From positions 1 through 59,520 of the forward strand of contig DATJAO010000023.1 in NCBI GenBank assembly GCA_035516175.1: a stretch of 59,520 nt of DNA, read 5' to 3'. A program made the translations under genes and the position numbers. Positions 51,826-59,520 of this stretch are shown piece by piece (positions within the stretch are counted from its first letter, which is position 1; the number at the start of each line of letters is the position of its first letter). Under the pieces are notes generated by a model, which saw only the letters and a program-made list of their open reading frames with translations, was not told the origin of the DNA and did no database searches. This stretch comes from DASPSR01 sp035516175. Its GTDB lineage: Bacteria; Nitrospirota; UBA9217.

Positions 51826-53904
51826 ATGAGTAACACGATTTTATTTGCCCTGATCTGCGGCGTGGTCGGCGTCATTTACGGCATCATAACCGCGCTGTGG
51901 GTGAACAAACAGGATGCAGGCAGTGCCAAAATGAAGGAGATTTCGGATGCGGTGAAGGAAGGCGCATACGCGTTCCTCGCGCGCGAGTACAAGACGGTTG
52001 CAATCGTTGCGGTAATTCTGGTGATCCTTCTGTCCTTCCTGGGCACGTGGACGGCTGTCGGGTTCATTATCGGCACGGTCGGCTCCGCCCTCGCCGGTTT
52101 CATCGGCATGTGGGTGACGGTGCGTGCGAACGTGCGTACCGCACAGGCAGCGAGCAAGGGCCTCCAGGCCGCCCTCACCCTCGCCTTCAAGGGCGGCTCG
52201 GTGACGGGTATCATGGTGGTGGGCCTCGGCATTATCGGCCTCTCCGGTTTCTACTTCATAGCCAAGTCTTCTGCACCCGAGCAGGCATTCCATGCCCTTA
52301 TCGGTCTCGGCTTCGGCTGCTCACTCATGAGCGTGTTCGCCCGTATCGCGGGAGGCATTTATACCAAGGCTGCCGACGTGGGCGCCGACCTCGTGGGTAA
52401 GGTCGAGGCGGGTATTCCCGAGGACGATCCCCGGAACCCTGCTGTGATCGCCGACAACGTGGGCGACAACGTAGGCGACTGCGCAGGCATGGCGGCTGAC
52501 CTCTATGAGACCTACACGGTGACCCTTGTGGCCGCCATGCTTCTCGCCAAGACGATCTTCGGCGAGGGCAGCCAGTGGATCGAGTTCCCGCTCATGCTCG
52601 GCGGCGTTTCGATCATCGCTTCCATCATCGGCACCTATGCAGTCAAGCTTGGCAAGAACAACTACATCATGGGCGCCCTTTACAAAGGACTTGCCGTGGC
52701 CGGCGTTATTGCGGCCGTAGTGTTCTACTTCATTTCGAAGACTTTCATCGCTGGTCTGACCGGCGCTGATGCCAACATATTCACGCCAATGTCCGTGTTT
52801 CTGACCGCCCTGATAGGACTCGTTCTAACAGGCCTGATCGTGGTCATCACTGAGTACTTCACGGCCAAGGAATATTCCCCGGTGAAGCACATCGCACAGG
52901 CCAGCCTGACCGGCCACGGCACGAACGTAATCGCCGGTCTCGCGGTCAGCATGAAGTCCACCGGCGCTCCGGTGATCGTGATCGTGGCATCGATCCTCTG
53001 CGCCTTCTACCTCGGCGGCGGTTTCTCCGGCAATCCCGGGGGCGGTCTCTTCGCAATCGCGCTCTCGGCCGTGTCCATGCTATCCATGACTGGCATCGTG
53101 GTCGCCATCGACTCTTATGGCCCGATCACTGACAACGCCGGCGGTGTCGCTGAAATGGCTCACCTCCCGAAAGAGATCCGCGACATCACGGACCCCCTCG
53201 ACGCGGTCGGCAATACCACCAAGGCCGTGACCAAGGGCTATGCCATCGGCTCCGCGGCCCTCGCTGCTCTAGTGCTCTTCGCGGAATATTCACGGTCCTT
53301 TGGCGCAGATGTGAAAGTGCTTTTCGACCTCTCGAACCCCATGGTGCTTGCCGGCCTGTTCATCGGCGGCCTGCTCCCCTACTATTTTGGCTCGCTTCTG
53401 ATGGAAGCCGTGGGTAAGGCTGCAGGCAGCATCGTCGAGGAAGTACGGAGACAGTTTCGCGAGATCAAGGGCATCATGGAAGGCAAGGCAAAACCCGAGT
53501 ACGGCAAGTGCGTGGACATCGTGACTAAGGGCGCCATCAAGCAGATGATGGTCCCGGCCCTCATTCCGGTGGTTGTGCCGGTGGTCGTGGGCCTGCTCCT
53601 CGGCCGTGAAGCCCTCGGCGGCGTGCTCATCGGTTCCATCATCACGGGTCTGTTCCAGGCCATCGCCATGACGAGCGGCGGCGGCGCCTGGGATAACGCC
53701 AAGAAATCCTTTGAAGATGGTGTCACCGACAGCAAAGGCGTCGTGCATAAGAAGGGGAGCGATGGACACAAAGCCTCAGTTACGGGCGATACTGTCGGGG
53801 ATCCCTACAAGGATACCGCGGGCCCGGCTATCAACCCGATGATCAAGGTCATCAACATCGTCGCTCTTCTGATCGTTCCGATCATGATCAAGCTGGGTAA
53901 GTAA
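51826..53904 (+). CDS. hppA: Membrane proton-pumping pyrophosphatase
   Basis: 692 residues, about 16 membrane helices. M-PPase motifs: EAGIPEDDPRNPAVIADNVG, then DNVGDCAGMAADLYE near residue 200-230, and the C-terminal DSKGVVHKKGSDGHKAS then VTGDTVGDPYKDTAGPAINP. The K+ site reads VGNTTKAVTKGYA: the Lys at the TTK position (Ala in K+-dependent enzymes) indicates the K+-independent, H+-pumping type. It splits the PPi from Sat and stores energy as a proton gradient. It follows the CBS gene by 153 bases with AAAGGAGG before ATG 51826, and a strong terminator follows. Na+ pumping is not expected from the Lys variant. Confidence 0.96.
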   Translation: MSNTILFALICGVVGVIYGIITALWVNKQDAGSAKMKEISDAVKEGAYAFLAREYKTVAIVAVILVILLSFLGTWTAVGFIIGTVGSALAGFIGMWVTVRANVRTAQAASKGLQAALTLAFKGGSVTGIMVVGLGIIGLSGFYFIAKSSAPEQAFHALIGLGFGCSLMSVFARIAGGIYTKAADVGADLVGKVEAGIPEDDPRNPAVIADNVGDNVGDCAGMAADLYETYTVTLVAAMLLAKTIFGEGSQWIEFPLMLGGVSIIASIIGTYAVKLGKNNYIMGALYKGLAVAGVIAAVVFYFISKTFIAGLTGADANIFTPMSVFLTALIGLVLTGLIVVITEYFTAKEYSPVKHIAQASLTGHGTNVIAGLAVSMKSTGAPVIVIVASILCAFYLGGGFSGNPGGGLFAIALSAVSMLSMTGIVVAIDSYGPITDNAGGVAEMAHLPKEIRDITDPLDAVGNTTKAVTKGYAIGSAALAALVLFAEYSRSFGADVKVLFDLSNPMVLAGLFIGGLLPYYFGSLLMEAVGKAAGSIVEEVRRQFREIKGIMEGKAKPEYGKCVDIVTKGAIKQMMVPALIPVVVPVVVGLLLGREALGGVLIGSIITGLFQAIAMTSGGGAWDNAKKSFEDGVTDSKGVVHKKGSDGHKASVTGDTVGDPYKDTAGPAINPMIKVINIVALLIVPIMIKLGK

Positions 53905-53931
53905 TATCGCTGACAAACCATGAACACACAG

Positions 53932-53962
53932 GGGCTGGCCTCATGGCCAGCCCTTATTTTTT
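53932..53962 (+). terminator. Intrinsic terminator after hppA
   Basis: GGGCTGGCC-TCAT-GGCCAGCCC, a perfect 9-bp stem, followed by TTATTTTTT. It ends the sulfate-activation block. Confidence 0.95.
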
Positions 53963-54044
53963 CTCTGGAACGGTGCCTACGGGAACTGCTCATTCGCACC
54001 AAATTCGTTGAAATTTACCGTCAAAGTGGTATTATGCAGCGGCA

Positions 54045-54539
54045 ATGAATAACGCTGAGATTCTTATCCATGCAGGATGTTCTGCAGACGTTGTAGCACA
54101 CTGCATTGTGGTCTCCCAGTTGGCCCGTTCCATTGCAGAGCGTGCAACGGTGGCCCTTGATCTTGAGCTCGTGCAGCAGGGTGGGCTGTTCCATGACATT
54201 GGCCGGTCTCGTACGCATGGGATTGAACATGCTTTAGCAGGCGTCGAAATCGCGAAGAAACTGGGCTTCTCTGACAGGCTTGTGCATATTATCGAGCGGC
54301 ACATCGGCGCCGGAATCACTGAAGAGGAGGCCGTGAAGCTGGGGCTGCCGAGGAGAGACTATATTCCTCTCACACCTGAAGAAAAGATCGTATCATACGC
54401 CGATAATCTGATCAATGGCGTGAGGAAGATGATGTTTTATGAAGCGCTCGACCGTTTCAAGAACATTCTCGGGCCGGACCATGAAGGCGTCGAGCTCTTC
54501 ATAGAGCAACATCGTGAGATACAAAGCTGGATGAAGTAA
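54045..54539 (+). CDS. HDIG-domain protein
   Basis: 164 residues. HD motifs: HCIVVSQLARSIAERA, FHDIGRSRTHGIEHALAGVEIA, HIIERHIGAG and SYADNLINGVRKM. This is the set of HDIG nucleotide phosphohydrolases, with a candidate tRNA-processing or phosphodiesterase role. The substrate is not told. ATG 54045 has only weak ribosome-site support (AGCGGCA). Next gene follows by 79 bases. Confidence 0.83.
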   Translation: MNNAEILIHAGCSADVVAHCIVVSQLARSIAERATVALDLELVQQGGLFHDIGRSRTHGIEHALAGVEIAKKLGFSDRLVHIIERHIGAGITEEEAVKLGLPRRDYIPLTPEEKIVSYADNLINGVRKMMFYEALDRFKNILGPDHEGVELFIEQHREIQSWMK

Positions 54540-54618
54540 GCTCAGAAGTCAGAAGCGAGAGAACAGAGGATAGGCAAAGGTTGCGGTCCCGTACCAGCAG
54601 GGCGCTGAGAGGGTTGAC

Positions 54619-55515
54619 ATGAAAGATAAGAAAAAAGAAATGGAACCAGAAGATTTCGATATCGAACCCTTAAAAAAAAGCAAGACTGATAAGGTTGTAC
54701 CGGTCAAACTCACGGGGAAGAGCCGGTTTAAGTTCCGCTGCCACAAGGGGGTTAAGTGTTTCACCGCCTGCTGCAGCAATATCAATATCGTTCTCCCTCC
54801 CTATGATCTCCTGCGGCTTCGGAAACGGCTTGGCATGACGACCGAGGACTTCATCAACAAATACTGCGAGATAGAGATCCTGGCCAAGACCCTCCTCCCT
54901 GTAATAACGCTTAAGATGGGGAATGATGAAAAGAGGAGCTGCCCTTTCGTCACACCTGAAGGCTGTACTGTCTATGAAGACCGGCCGAACACCTGCCGCT
55001 ACTATCCCGTCGGCATGGCTACGCTCAGAAAGAGGGACGCCGAGGGTGGCAAAGATGAATTTTATTTCATGGTCAAGGAAGACCACTGCAAGGGCTTTGA
55101 GGAGGACAAGGACTGGACCATCGACGAATGGCGAAAGGACCAGGAGGCCGACCTCTACGACGACATGAACCGCGGCTGGATGGAGATCCTGATCAAGAAG
55201 AAATCATTCGGTGAGAGGGAGTTCCCCGAGATTAAGAACCAGATGTTCTTCATGGTCAGCACGAACACGGACTACTTCCGTGAATTTGTATTCGGGAGCA
55301 GCTTCCTTGAGGCCTATGATATCCCGCAGGAGCGGATCGAAAAGGTCAGGACTGATGACGCCGAGCTCTTGAAGCTCGGGTACGAATGGCTTCGGTCCGC
55401 CATGTTTGCTGAGGAGACGCTCATGCTCAGAGAAGGCGTCGCCGAGGCGCGCAAAGACCGCGCTGATAAGGTGCTCAGAAAGGTCTACGGGGGAAAAGAT
55501 AAGGAATCGAAGTAA
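54619..55515 (+). CDS. YkgJ-family cysteine-cluster protein
   Basis: 298 residues. The Cys-cluster (YkgJ-like, PF03692) reads KFRCHKGVKCFTACCSNINI, LPPYDLLRLRKRLGM and CPFVTPEGCTVYEDRPNTCRYYPVGMA, a Fe/Zn-binding fold used in varied proteins. The C-terminal 150 residues are helical and family-specific. Its biochemical role is unknown. It lies on the same strand after the HDIG gene and converges with the next gene. Confidence 0.86.
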   Translation: MKDKKKEMEPEDFDIEPLKKSKTDKVVPVKLTGKSRFKFRCHKGVKCFTACCSNINIVLPPYDLLRLRKRLGMTTEDFINKYCEIEILAKTLLPVITLKMGNDEKRSCPFVTPEGCTVYEDRPNTCRYYPVGMATLRKRDAEGGKDEFYFMVKEDHCKGFEEDKDWTIDEWRKDQEADLYDDMNRGWMEILIKKKSFGEREFPEIKNQMFFMVSTNTDYFREFVFGSSFLEAYDIPQERIEKVRTDDAELLKLGYEWLRSAMFAEETLMLREGVAEARKDRADKVLRKVYGGKDKESK

Positions 55516-55537
55516 GGGGGCATAGGCCGCCTCGCTT

Positions 55538-56290
55538 CTACACCTGTAACATTGCGCTCATTTCCTCATAAATTGCGTTCCCGATAGTAACTCCCTGGTC
55601 AATGAACTCCGGACCGTACCGTTTTCCGGTTGCGGTTCGGAACGTTTCCTTTATCCTCTCGATACCCATCATTTTTTCCTTAAAGGTTTTGTGGAGCGCT
55701 TCGGGCGGCATGTGTTGGGCCTCGACCATGAGCCAGAGTGTGCCCGTGAAGTTCTCCGGTCCCCAGCGGAACTTGTCCGCGTCGTAGAGTGCATCGCTTA
55801 CCATGCAACCTTCCTCATCATCAAGATCGCACGTAGCCTTGAACGCTTCATGGTTCCTGATCGCATAGGTGATATGGGAGCGGCTACGCTCGTCCACATC
55901 CAGCGCCTTAAGGATCTTCTCTGCCTCAATGCTTCCGCGCACCGCGTGGTCTTCCTCCCGGCGCTTGATGTCATGGAAAAGGCCAGCGATGATCGCAGCG
56001 GTAAAGAGCGGTTCGATCACGGACTGGCTCATGCCCCGCCCGCGACCCTCGACGAGGACAATCGTCCCGGCATCCCTTGCTACGGCCTCGCAGTGACAGA
56101 GCCCGTGCGCGCACTCCAACTGAGATTCGTCCAGATAGGCGCGGCATTTCCGGATGAGTTCATGAGTTTTGAGCATCTCCTCGGCGAGGCCGATGAGCAT
56201 GGTGTGCTCTCCGTAGAAGGCGGGACGTGGAAGGGTCCGGGCTATTTTGAGCGCTGTGTCCTGAAGTTTCTGGTATACCGTTTGCGGCAT
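55538..56290 (-). CDS. HD-domain phosphohydrolase
   Basis: 250 residues. HD residues: HGLCHCEAVARDAG, LFHDIKRREEDHAVRG, RNHEAF and D in LYDADKFRWG. The N-terminal 40 residues are helical. The third stand-alone HD hydrolase of the window, and not closely alike to the other two. Substrate unknown. The gene is divergent from guaA, with 127 bases between them, where both promoters must lie. Confidence 0.85.
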   Translation of the reverse strand: MPQTVYQKLQDTALKIARTLPRPAFYGEHTMLIGLAEEMLKTHELIRKCRAYLDESQLECAHGLCHCEAVARDAGTIVLVEGRGRGMSQSVIEPLFTAAIIAGLFHDIKRREEDHAVRGSIEAEKILKALDVDERSRSHITYAIRNHEAFKATCDLDDEEGCMVSDALYDADKFRWGPENFTGTLWLMVEAQHMPPEALHKTFKEKMMGIERIKETFRTATGKRYGPEFIDQGVTIGNAIYEEMSAMLQV

Positions 56291-56417
56291 GAGTCATAAT
56301 AAACGCTAAGGAAGATGATTGTCAAGGCGAGTTTTAGAGAGCATTATCTTCAGATTGACATGCCTTTGCCACATAGGGTAATATGCCATTACTTCCCGGA
56401 ATTGAAAGGAGTTCTTC

Positions 56418-57968
56418 TTGTCCGACATCCATAGCGAACGAATATTAATACTCGACTTCGGGTCCCAGTATACCCAGCTCATCGCGCGCAGGGTGCGCGA
56501 GGCAAAGGTATACTGCGAGATATTCCCGTTCAATGCCGGGCTTGAGAAGGTCAAGGTTTTTCGGCCGAAGGGCCTGATCCTTTCCGGCGGCCCGTCAAGC
56601 GTCTACGATGCGGGTGCTCCGCTCATTGATAAGACATACCTCGACCTGGGCGTGCCAGTCCTCGGCATCTGTTACGGCATGCAGCTCCTGACGCATATCC
56701 AGGGCGGGGTCGTTGCCAAATCGCAAAAGCGCGAGTACGGGAGAGCGGAACTCACGATCCACAAGAACGAGGGGCTCTTTACCGGGATTGGCGAGGAAGG
56801 CAAGGCAACGGTCTGGATGAGCCACGGTGACCGCATAGAGAAGATGCCGGAAGGGTTTCACGCTATCGCGCATACCAGCAACTCCCCGACAGCGGCCATG
56901 GCCGATGAAAAGCGCAAATTATACGGCGTCCAGTTCCATCCGGAAGTGGTACACACGCCCCAAGGGACCCAGATCCTCAGGAACTTCGTGTACACGATCT
57001 GCGGATGCAGGCCTTCCTGGAACATGGCGTCATTCGTTGATTATTCTGTTGGCCAGATTCGTAAGACAATAGGCGATAAAAAGGCTGTTTGCGGCCTCTC
57101 CGGCGGGGTGGATTCTTCCGTAGCCGCGGTGCTTGTGCATAGGGCTATTGGGAAACAGCTCACGTGTATCTTTGTGAATAATGGCGTTCTCAGGAAGGAT
57201 GAGGCAGAAAAGGTGCAACATTCCTTCAAAGACATAGGGTTGAACCTCAAGTATGTTGATGCCTCATCGCAGTTTCTTGACAGGCTTAAGGGTGTTGAGC
57301 ATCCCGAGAAGAAGCGGAAGATCATTGGTAACACGTTTATCGAGGTGTTCGAGCAGGAAGCGCACGCTCTTGGCGGGGCCGAGTTCCTGGTCCAGGGGAC
57401 GCTCTATCCGGACGTGATCGAGAGCGTATCGTTCAAAGGCCCTTCGGCGGTCATTAAATCCCACCATAATGTGGGTGGGCTGCCGGAGAAGATGAAGCTC
57501 AAACTTGTAGAACCGCTGAGAGAATTATTTAAGGATGAAGTACGGGCTATCGGCCGTGAGCTCAAAATGCCCGATGACATCATCGACCGCCAGCCTTTCC
57601 CCGGGCCCGGCCTCGCCATACGTATCCTGGGCGAGGTAACCGAGCAGAGGCTGAAAATATTACGCGAGGCAGACGTCATCGTCATCGAGGAGATCAAGAA
57701 AGCAGGGCTGTACAAGGAGATCTGGCAGTCTTTTGCCGTGCTGCTTCCGATCAAAACCGTGGGGGTTATGGGCGACGAACGGACCTATGAAAACGTGGTC
57801 GCCATCCGTGCGGTCACGAGCCAGGACGGTATGACCGCGGACTGGGCGAAGATCCCTTACGATCTCCTGGGGGTTATGTCGAACCGGATCATCAATGAAG
57901 TAAAAGGCGTGAACCGCGTGGTCTTCGACGTCTCATCCAAACCGCCGAGCACGATCGAGTGGGAGTAA
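56418..57968 (+). CDS. guaA: GMP synthase (glutamine-hydrolysing)
   Basis: 516 residues, normal length. Starts at TTG 56418, with AAGGAGTTCTTC upstream; the protein start SDIHSERILILDFGSQYTQ is canonical and no ATG fits as well. GATase I with C85 (LGICYGMQLL), H in YGVQFHPEVVH, and E. Synthetase P-loop GLSGGVDSSVA, then FPGPGLAIRILGEVT and the C-terminal PPSTIEWE. It makes GMP from XMP, ATP and glutamine. Monocistronic, convergent with the next gene. Confidence 0.97.
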   Translation: MSDIHSERILILDFGSQYTQLIARRVREAKVYCEIFPFNAGLEKVKVFRPKGLILSGGPSSVYDAGAPLIDKTYLDLGVPVLGICYGMQLLTHIQGGVVAKSQKREYGRAELTIHKNEGLFTGIGEEGKATVWMSHGDRIEKMPEGFHAIAHTSNSPTAAMADEKRKLYGVQFHPEVVHTPQGTQILRNFVYTICGCRPSWNMASFVDYSVGQIRKTIGDKKAVCGLSGGVDSSVAAVLVHRAIGKQLTCIFVNNGVLRKDEAEKVQHSFKDIGLNLKYVDASSQFLDRLKGVEHPEKKRKIIGNTFIEVFEQEAHALGGAEFLVQGTLYPDVIESVSFKGPSAVIKSHHNVGGLPEKMKLKLVEPLRELFKDEVRAIGRELKMPDDIIDRQPFPGPGLAIRILGEVTEQRLKILREADVIVIEEIKKAGLYKEIWQSFAVLLPIKTVGVMGDERTYENVVAIRAVTSQDGMTADWAKIPYDLLGVMSNRIINEVKGVNRVVFDVSSKPPSTIEWE

Positions 57969-58026
57969 GGGGGAATTTTCTCCGCATTGGATGCAACGAG
58001 AAGATGAAACACCCAAGTAGGACTTA

Positions 58027-58419
58027 CTAGTCGTTTGTTTTAGGTTCGAACGAACTGAACTCCTGGCCGAACTGGTTCGCTGCCGTGATACCTGCTTCCT
58101 GGAGCATCCGAGCCTGTGCTTCCTTGATGAGGTCGAGAGAGACATCAAGAACCTTGGCCACCTCCTCGAGCGACTGGCCTTTGCCGAAGTGGGATTCCGC
58201 GATCAGTATTTTGAGAAAATCGGCCTGGATGAGCGATTTTAGATTCGGGTCTGTTATGGAATAGCTTTCGTACGCCTGCTTGAGCGTCTTTCCTGCAGCG
58301 ATTGCCTCCCGGTACTTATTCACCGCCTCTTCGTAGATATTGCTTTCTTCAGGAGTAAATTCCTTAAAGCTGAATTCCGGCATGTCAGATTTTTTTTTAA
58401 CTTTATCTTTCTTCTTCAT
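58027..58419 (-). CDS. Small helical protein, unknown function
   Basis: 130 residues from ATG 58419 (GGGAAAGAGCA upstream); the longer frame from 58470 lacks a ribosome site. Lys-rich start (KKKDKVKKKSD), then helices: EESNIYEEAVNKYREAIAAG, KSLIQADFLKILIAESHFGK and a helix-turn-helix-like LEEVAKVLDVSLDLIKEAQAR. The latter could bind DNA, but with no other support. I do not recognise the family. Same strand as the FTR/glutaredoxin operon, 105 bases downstream. Confidence 0.65.
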   Translation of the reverse strand: MKKKDKVKKKSDMPEFSFKEFTPEESNIYEEAVNKYREAIAAGKTLKQAYESYSITDPNLKSLIQADFLKILIAESHFGKGQSLEEVAKVLDVSLDLIKEAQARMLQEAGITAANQFGQEFSSFEPKTND

Positions 58420-58524
58420 TGCTCTTTCCCTTTGCTTAGCTATGCAATATGTGAGTATCTGGTTCCGCATCGGGCATAACGTTAAAGCCCTCTGCGCATT
58501 CTACACTGCGGGTGAAAAGTCTTC

Positions 58525-58857
58525 CTACATCACTCTCTTCTCTTTCGGCCTTCGCTCCGGCACCCGTCGATGCTCAATCTCTCCTTCGTTCCACGCTACG
58601 GACACGTACAAACCGCAGAAGCAGCTCCCGTAGTCCTTGATATCAGGATCGCGGTACACGCAGGGGCAGATGATGTCCGCATCCTTTTCCTTGACACCCC
58701 ATGCGAGACGGCAGGGGCAGGAACGGTAGCCGTAACGAGCCTCGTTGGTAAGGAGGCCCTGCAGAATATCCATTACGAAAGGCTTATCCTTGTTCAAGCG
58801 GATGCCCTGCGACTCGGCATATTTAGAAAGGATCTCGTAGAGTTTTTGGGAAGTCAA
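58525..58857 (-). CDS. Ferredoxin-thioredoxin reductase catalytic subunit-like
   Basis: 110 residues. FtrB cysteine pattern: CPC (SCPCRLAW), CPC (IICPCVYRD) and CFC (GSCFCGLYV), which hold a [4Fe-4S] cluster and a redox disulfide; the third motif is CFC instead of the plant CHC, as in many anaerobes. It would reduce a thioredoxin or glutaredoxin with electrons from ferredoxin. Its start overlaps the glutaredoxin stop in ATGA, so they are made together. No variable subunit gene is near, as usual outside phototrophs. Confidence 0.92.
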   Translation of the reverse strand: MTSQKLYEILSKYAESQGIRLNKDKPFVMDILQGLLTNEARYGYRSCPCRLAWGVKEKDADIICPCVYRDPDIKDYGSCFCGLYVSVAWNEGEIEHRRVPERRPKEKRVM

Positions 58858-59117
58858 GGTATGTTTAAAGCTTTTTTGAGCTTTTCCTCGTTAAAACCGA
58901 CTATGATGATGTCGCCGATACAAATGGTCGGGAAGCTGCAGTCGGGATTAAGCTTCCTCACTTCGTCCATGACGCTCTCACGTTCCGCACTGGTGAGAAG
59001 GTCCACATCGATGAATTCCATGTCGATTCCCTTGTCTTTGAAGAACCGTTTAGTGCGTATGCAGTGAGAGCAGGTGCTGAGGGTGTACAGCTTAATTTTT
59101 GATTTCGATGGCCCCAT
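58854..59117 (-). CDS. Glutaredoxin-like protein
   Basis: 87 residues with a Grx fold: active site C-S-H-C (TLSTCSHCIRTKRFF), cis-Pro in SFPTICIGD, and GFNEEKLKKAL. The stop overlaps the FTR start. The likely partner is that FTR: electrons from ferredoxin, not glutathione, may reduce it. CSHC is not the CPYC of classical glutaredoxins. ATG 59117 follows GAGGAGGCCACTG. Confidence 0.92.
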   Translation of the reverse strand: MGPSKSKIKLYTLSTCSHCIRTKRFFKDKGIDMEFIDVDLLTSAERESVMDEVRKLNPDCSFPTICIGDIIIVGFNEEKLKKALNIP

Positions 59118-59520
59118 CAGTGGCCTCCTCGCTTAAGAATTCCAATAATATAACATGGAGCTCGATGGTATGCAAATGAATTAGCAGATCGTGTCAAGCC
59201 AAAAAATATTCTATGAATTAGTTGATCGTTTATCATCTGCGCTTTAAAACCCCGTCTCTTCAGGGCGAGGACATAAGGCGCCAAGCTAACATGGTTGGAT
59301 GCACTTCGAGGCCACTCCTGTCTGTTTGACAAACAATAAATTACCCGATACTTTGGAAGTAGTCACATTACGGGAAACGAACCCTGTTTTGCTCTGTGAA
59401 ACCATAAGTAGGGGGTTCCGGCAAGAAGGTTGCCGGGTAAAACTTCTGCCGTCAAAGAAATAACCATGACGCCGGACCATGAGTTTCACCAAATCTACAG
59501 TTCGCGATGCATATGCTCGC
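59118..59520. other. Terminal 400 bases without a recognised gene
   Basis: It holds short open frames on the minus strand without family resemblance and a hairpin CCGGCAA-GAAGG-TTGCCGG (59416-59434). Nothing else seen. Confidence 0.5.

Overview
The window looks like a chromosomal piece of an anaerobic, sulfate-respiring bacterium. My best guess is Nitrospirota (Thermodesulfovibrio-like), with Desulfobacterota as the alternative. The main reason is a complete adk-sat-aprBA-qmoABC-CBS-hppA block (41.7-53.9 kb), the APS half of dissimilatory sulfate reduction; dsrAB is not here. The organism also carries oxygen and NO defence: a katG end, Cu/Zn superoxide dismutase, bacterioferritin, thiol peroxidase and NorCB. 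Taxonomy is an inference from gene content; there is no rRNA or tRNA in the window.

Layout. 0-1.5 kb: truncated katG, sodC and a bacterioferritin gene broken by one in-frame TAG at a ferroxidase glutamate. 2-6.3 kb: a decayed zone with a chrA fragment cut by an IS21-like end, a methyltransferase-like membrane protein, an ECF sigma/anti-sigma/Spy-like operon whose downstream efflux genes were deleted, a group II intron relic and an IS1182-like transposase relic. 6.4-8.4 kb: norCB, with a two-haem NorC. 8.4-10 kb: 1.5 kb without a gene, holding more IS21-like end repeats. 10-14.4 kb: thioesterase, nuclease-fold protein, HD hydrolase, cupin, then hgcA-hgcB, the mercury methylation pair. 14.6-41.5 kb: mostly housekeeping genes (M3 peptidase, cold shock protein, peroxiredoxin, acyl-CoA synthetase, CPBP protease, HrpB helicase, divergent PGK, threonine synthase with a Cys/Met-metabolism PLP enzyme, PutA, aldo/keto reductase, ketopantoate reductase-like, HD-GYP sensor, RdgB), with a few pseudogenes. 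41.7-53.9 kb: the sulfate activation and electron transfer cluster. 54-59.1 kb: HD hydrolases, a YkgJ-like protein, GuaA, and a glutaredoxin/ferredoxin-thioredoxin-reductase operon.

How the genes work together. Sat makes APS and PPi; HppA splits PPi and should pump protons; AprBA reduces APS to sulfite and AMP with electrons passed from quinol by QmoABC; Adk turns AMP plus ATP into 2 ADP. Both by-products of sulfate activation therefore have a recycling enzyme in the same block. HgcA (corrinoid methyl carrier) and HgcB (2x[4Fe-4S] ferredoxin) overlap by ATGA and keep all signature residues, so this organism is predicted to methylate Hg(II). The combination of hgcAB, the Apr/Qmo module and NO reductase within 60 kb is the most notable content. 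I found no CRISPR array, prophage, tRNA or rRNA.
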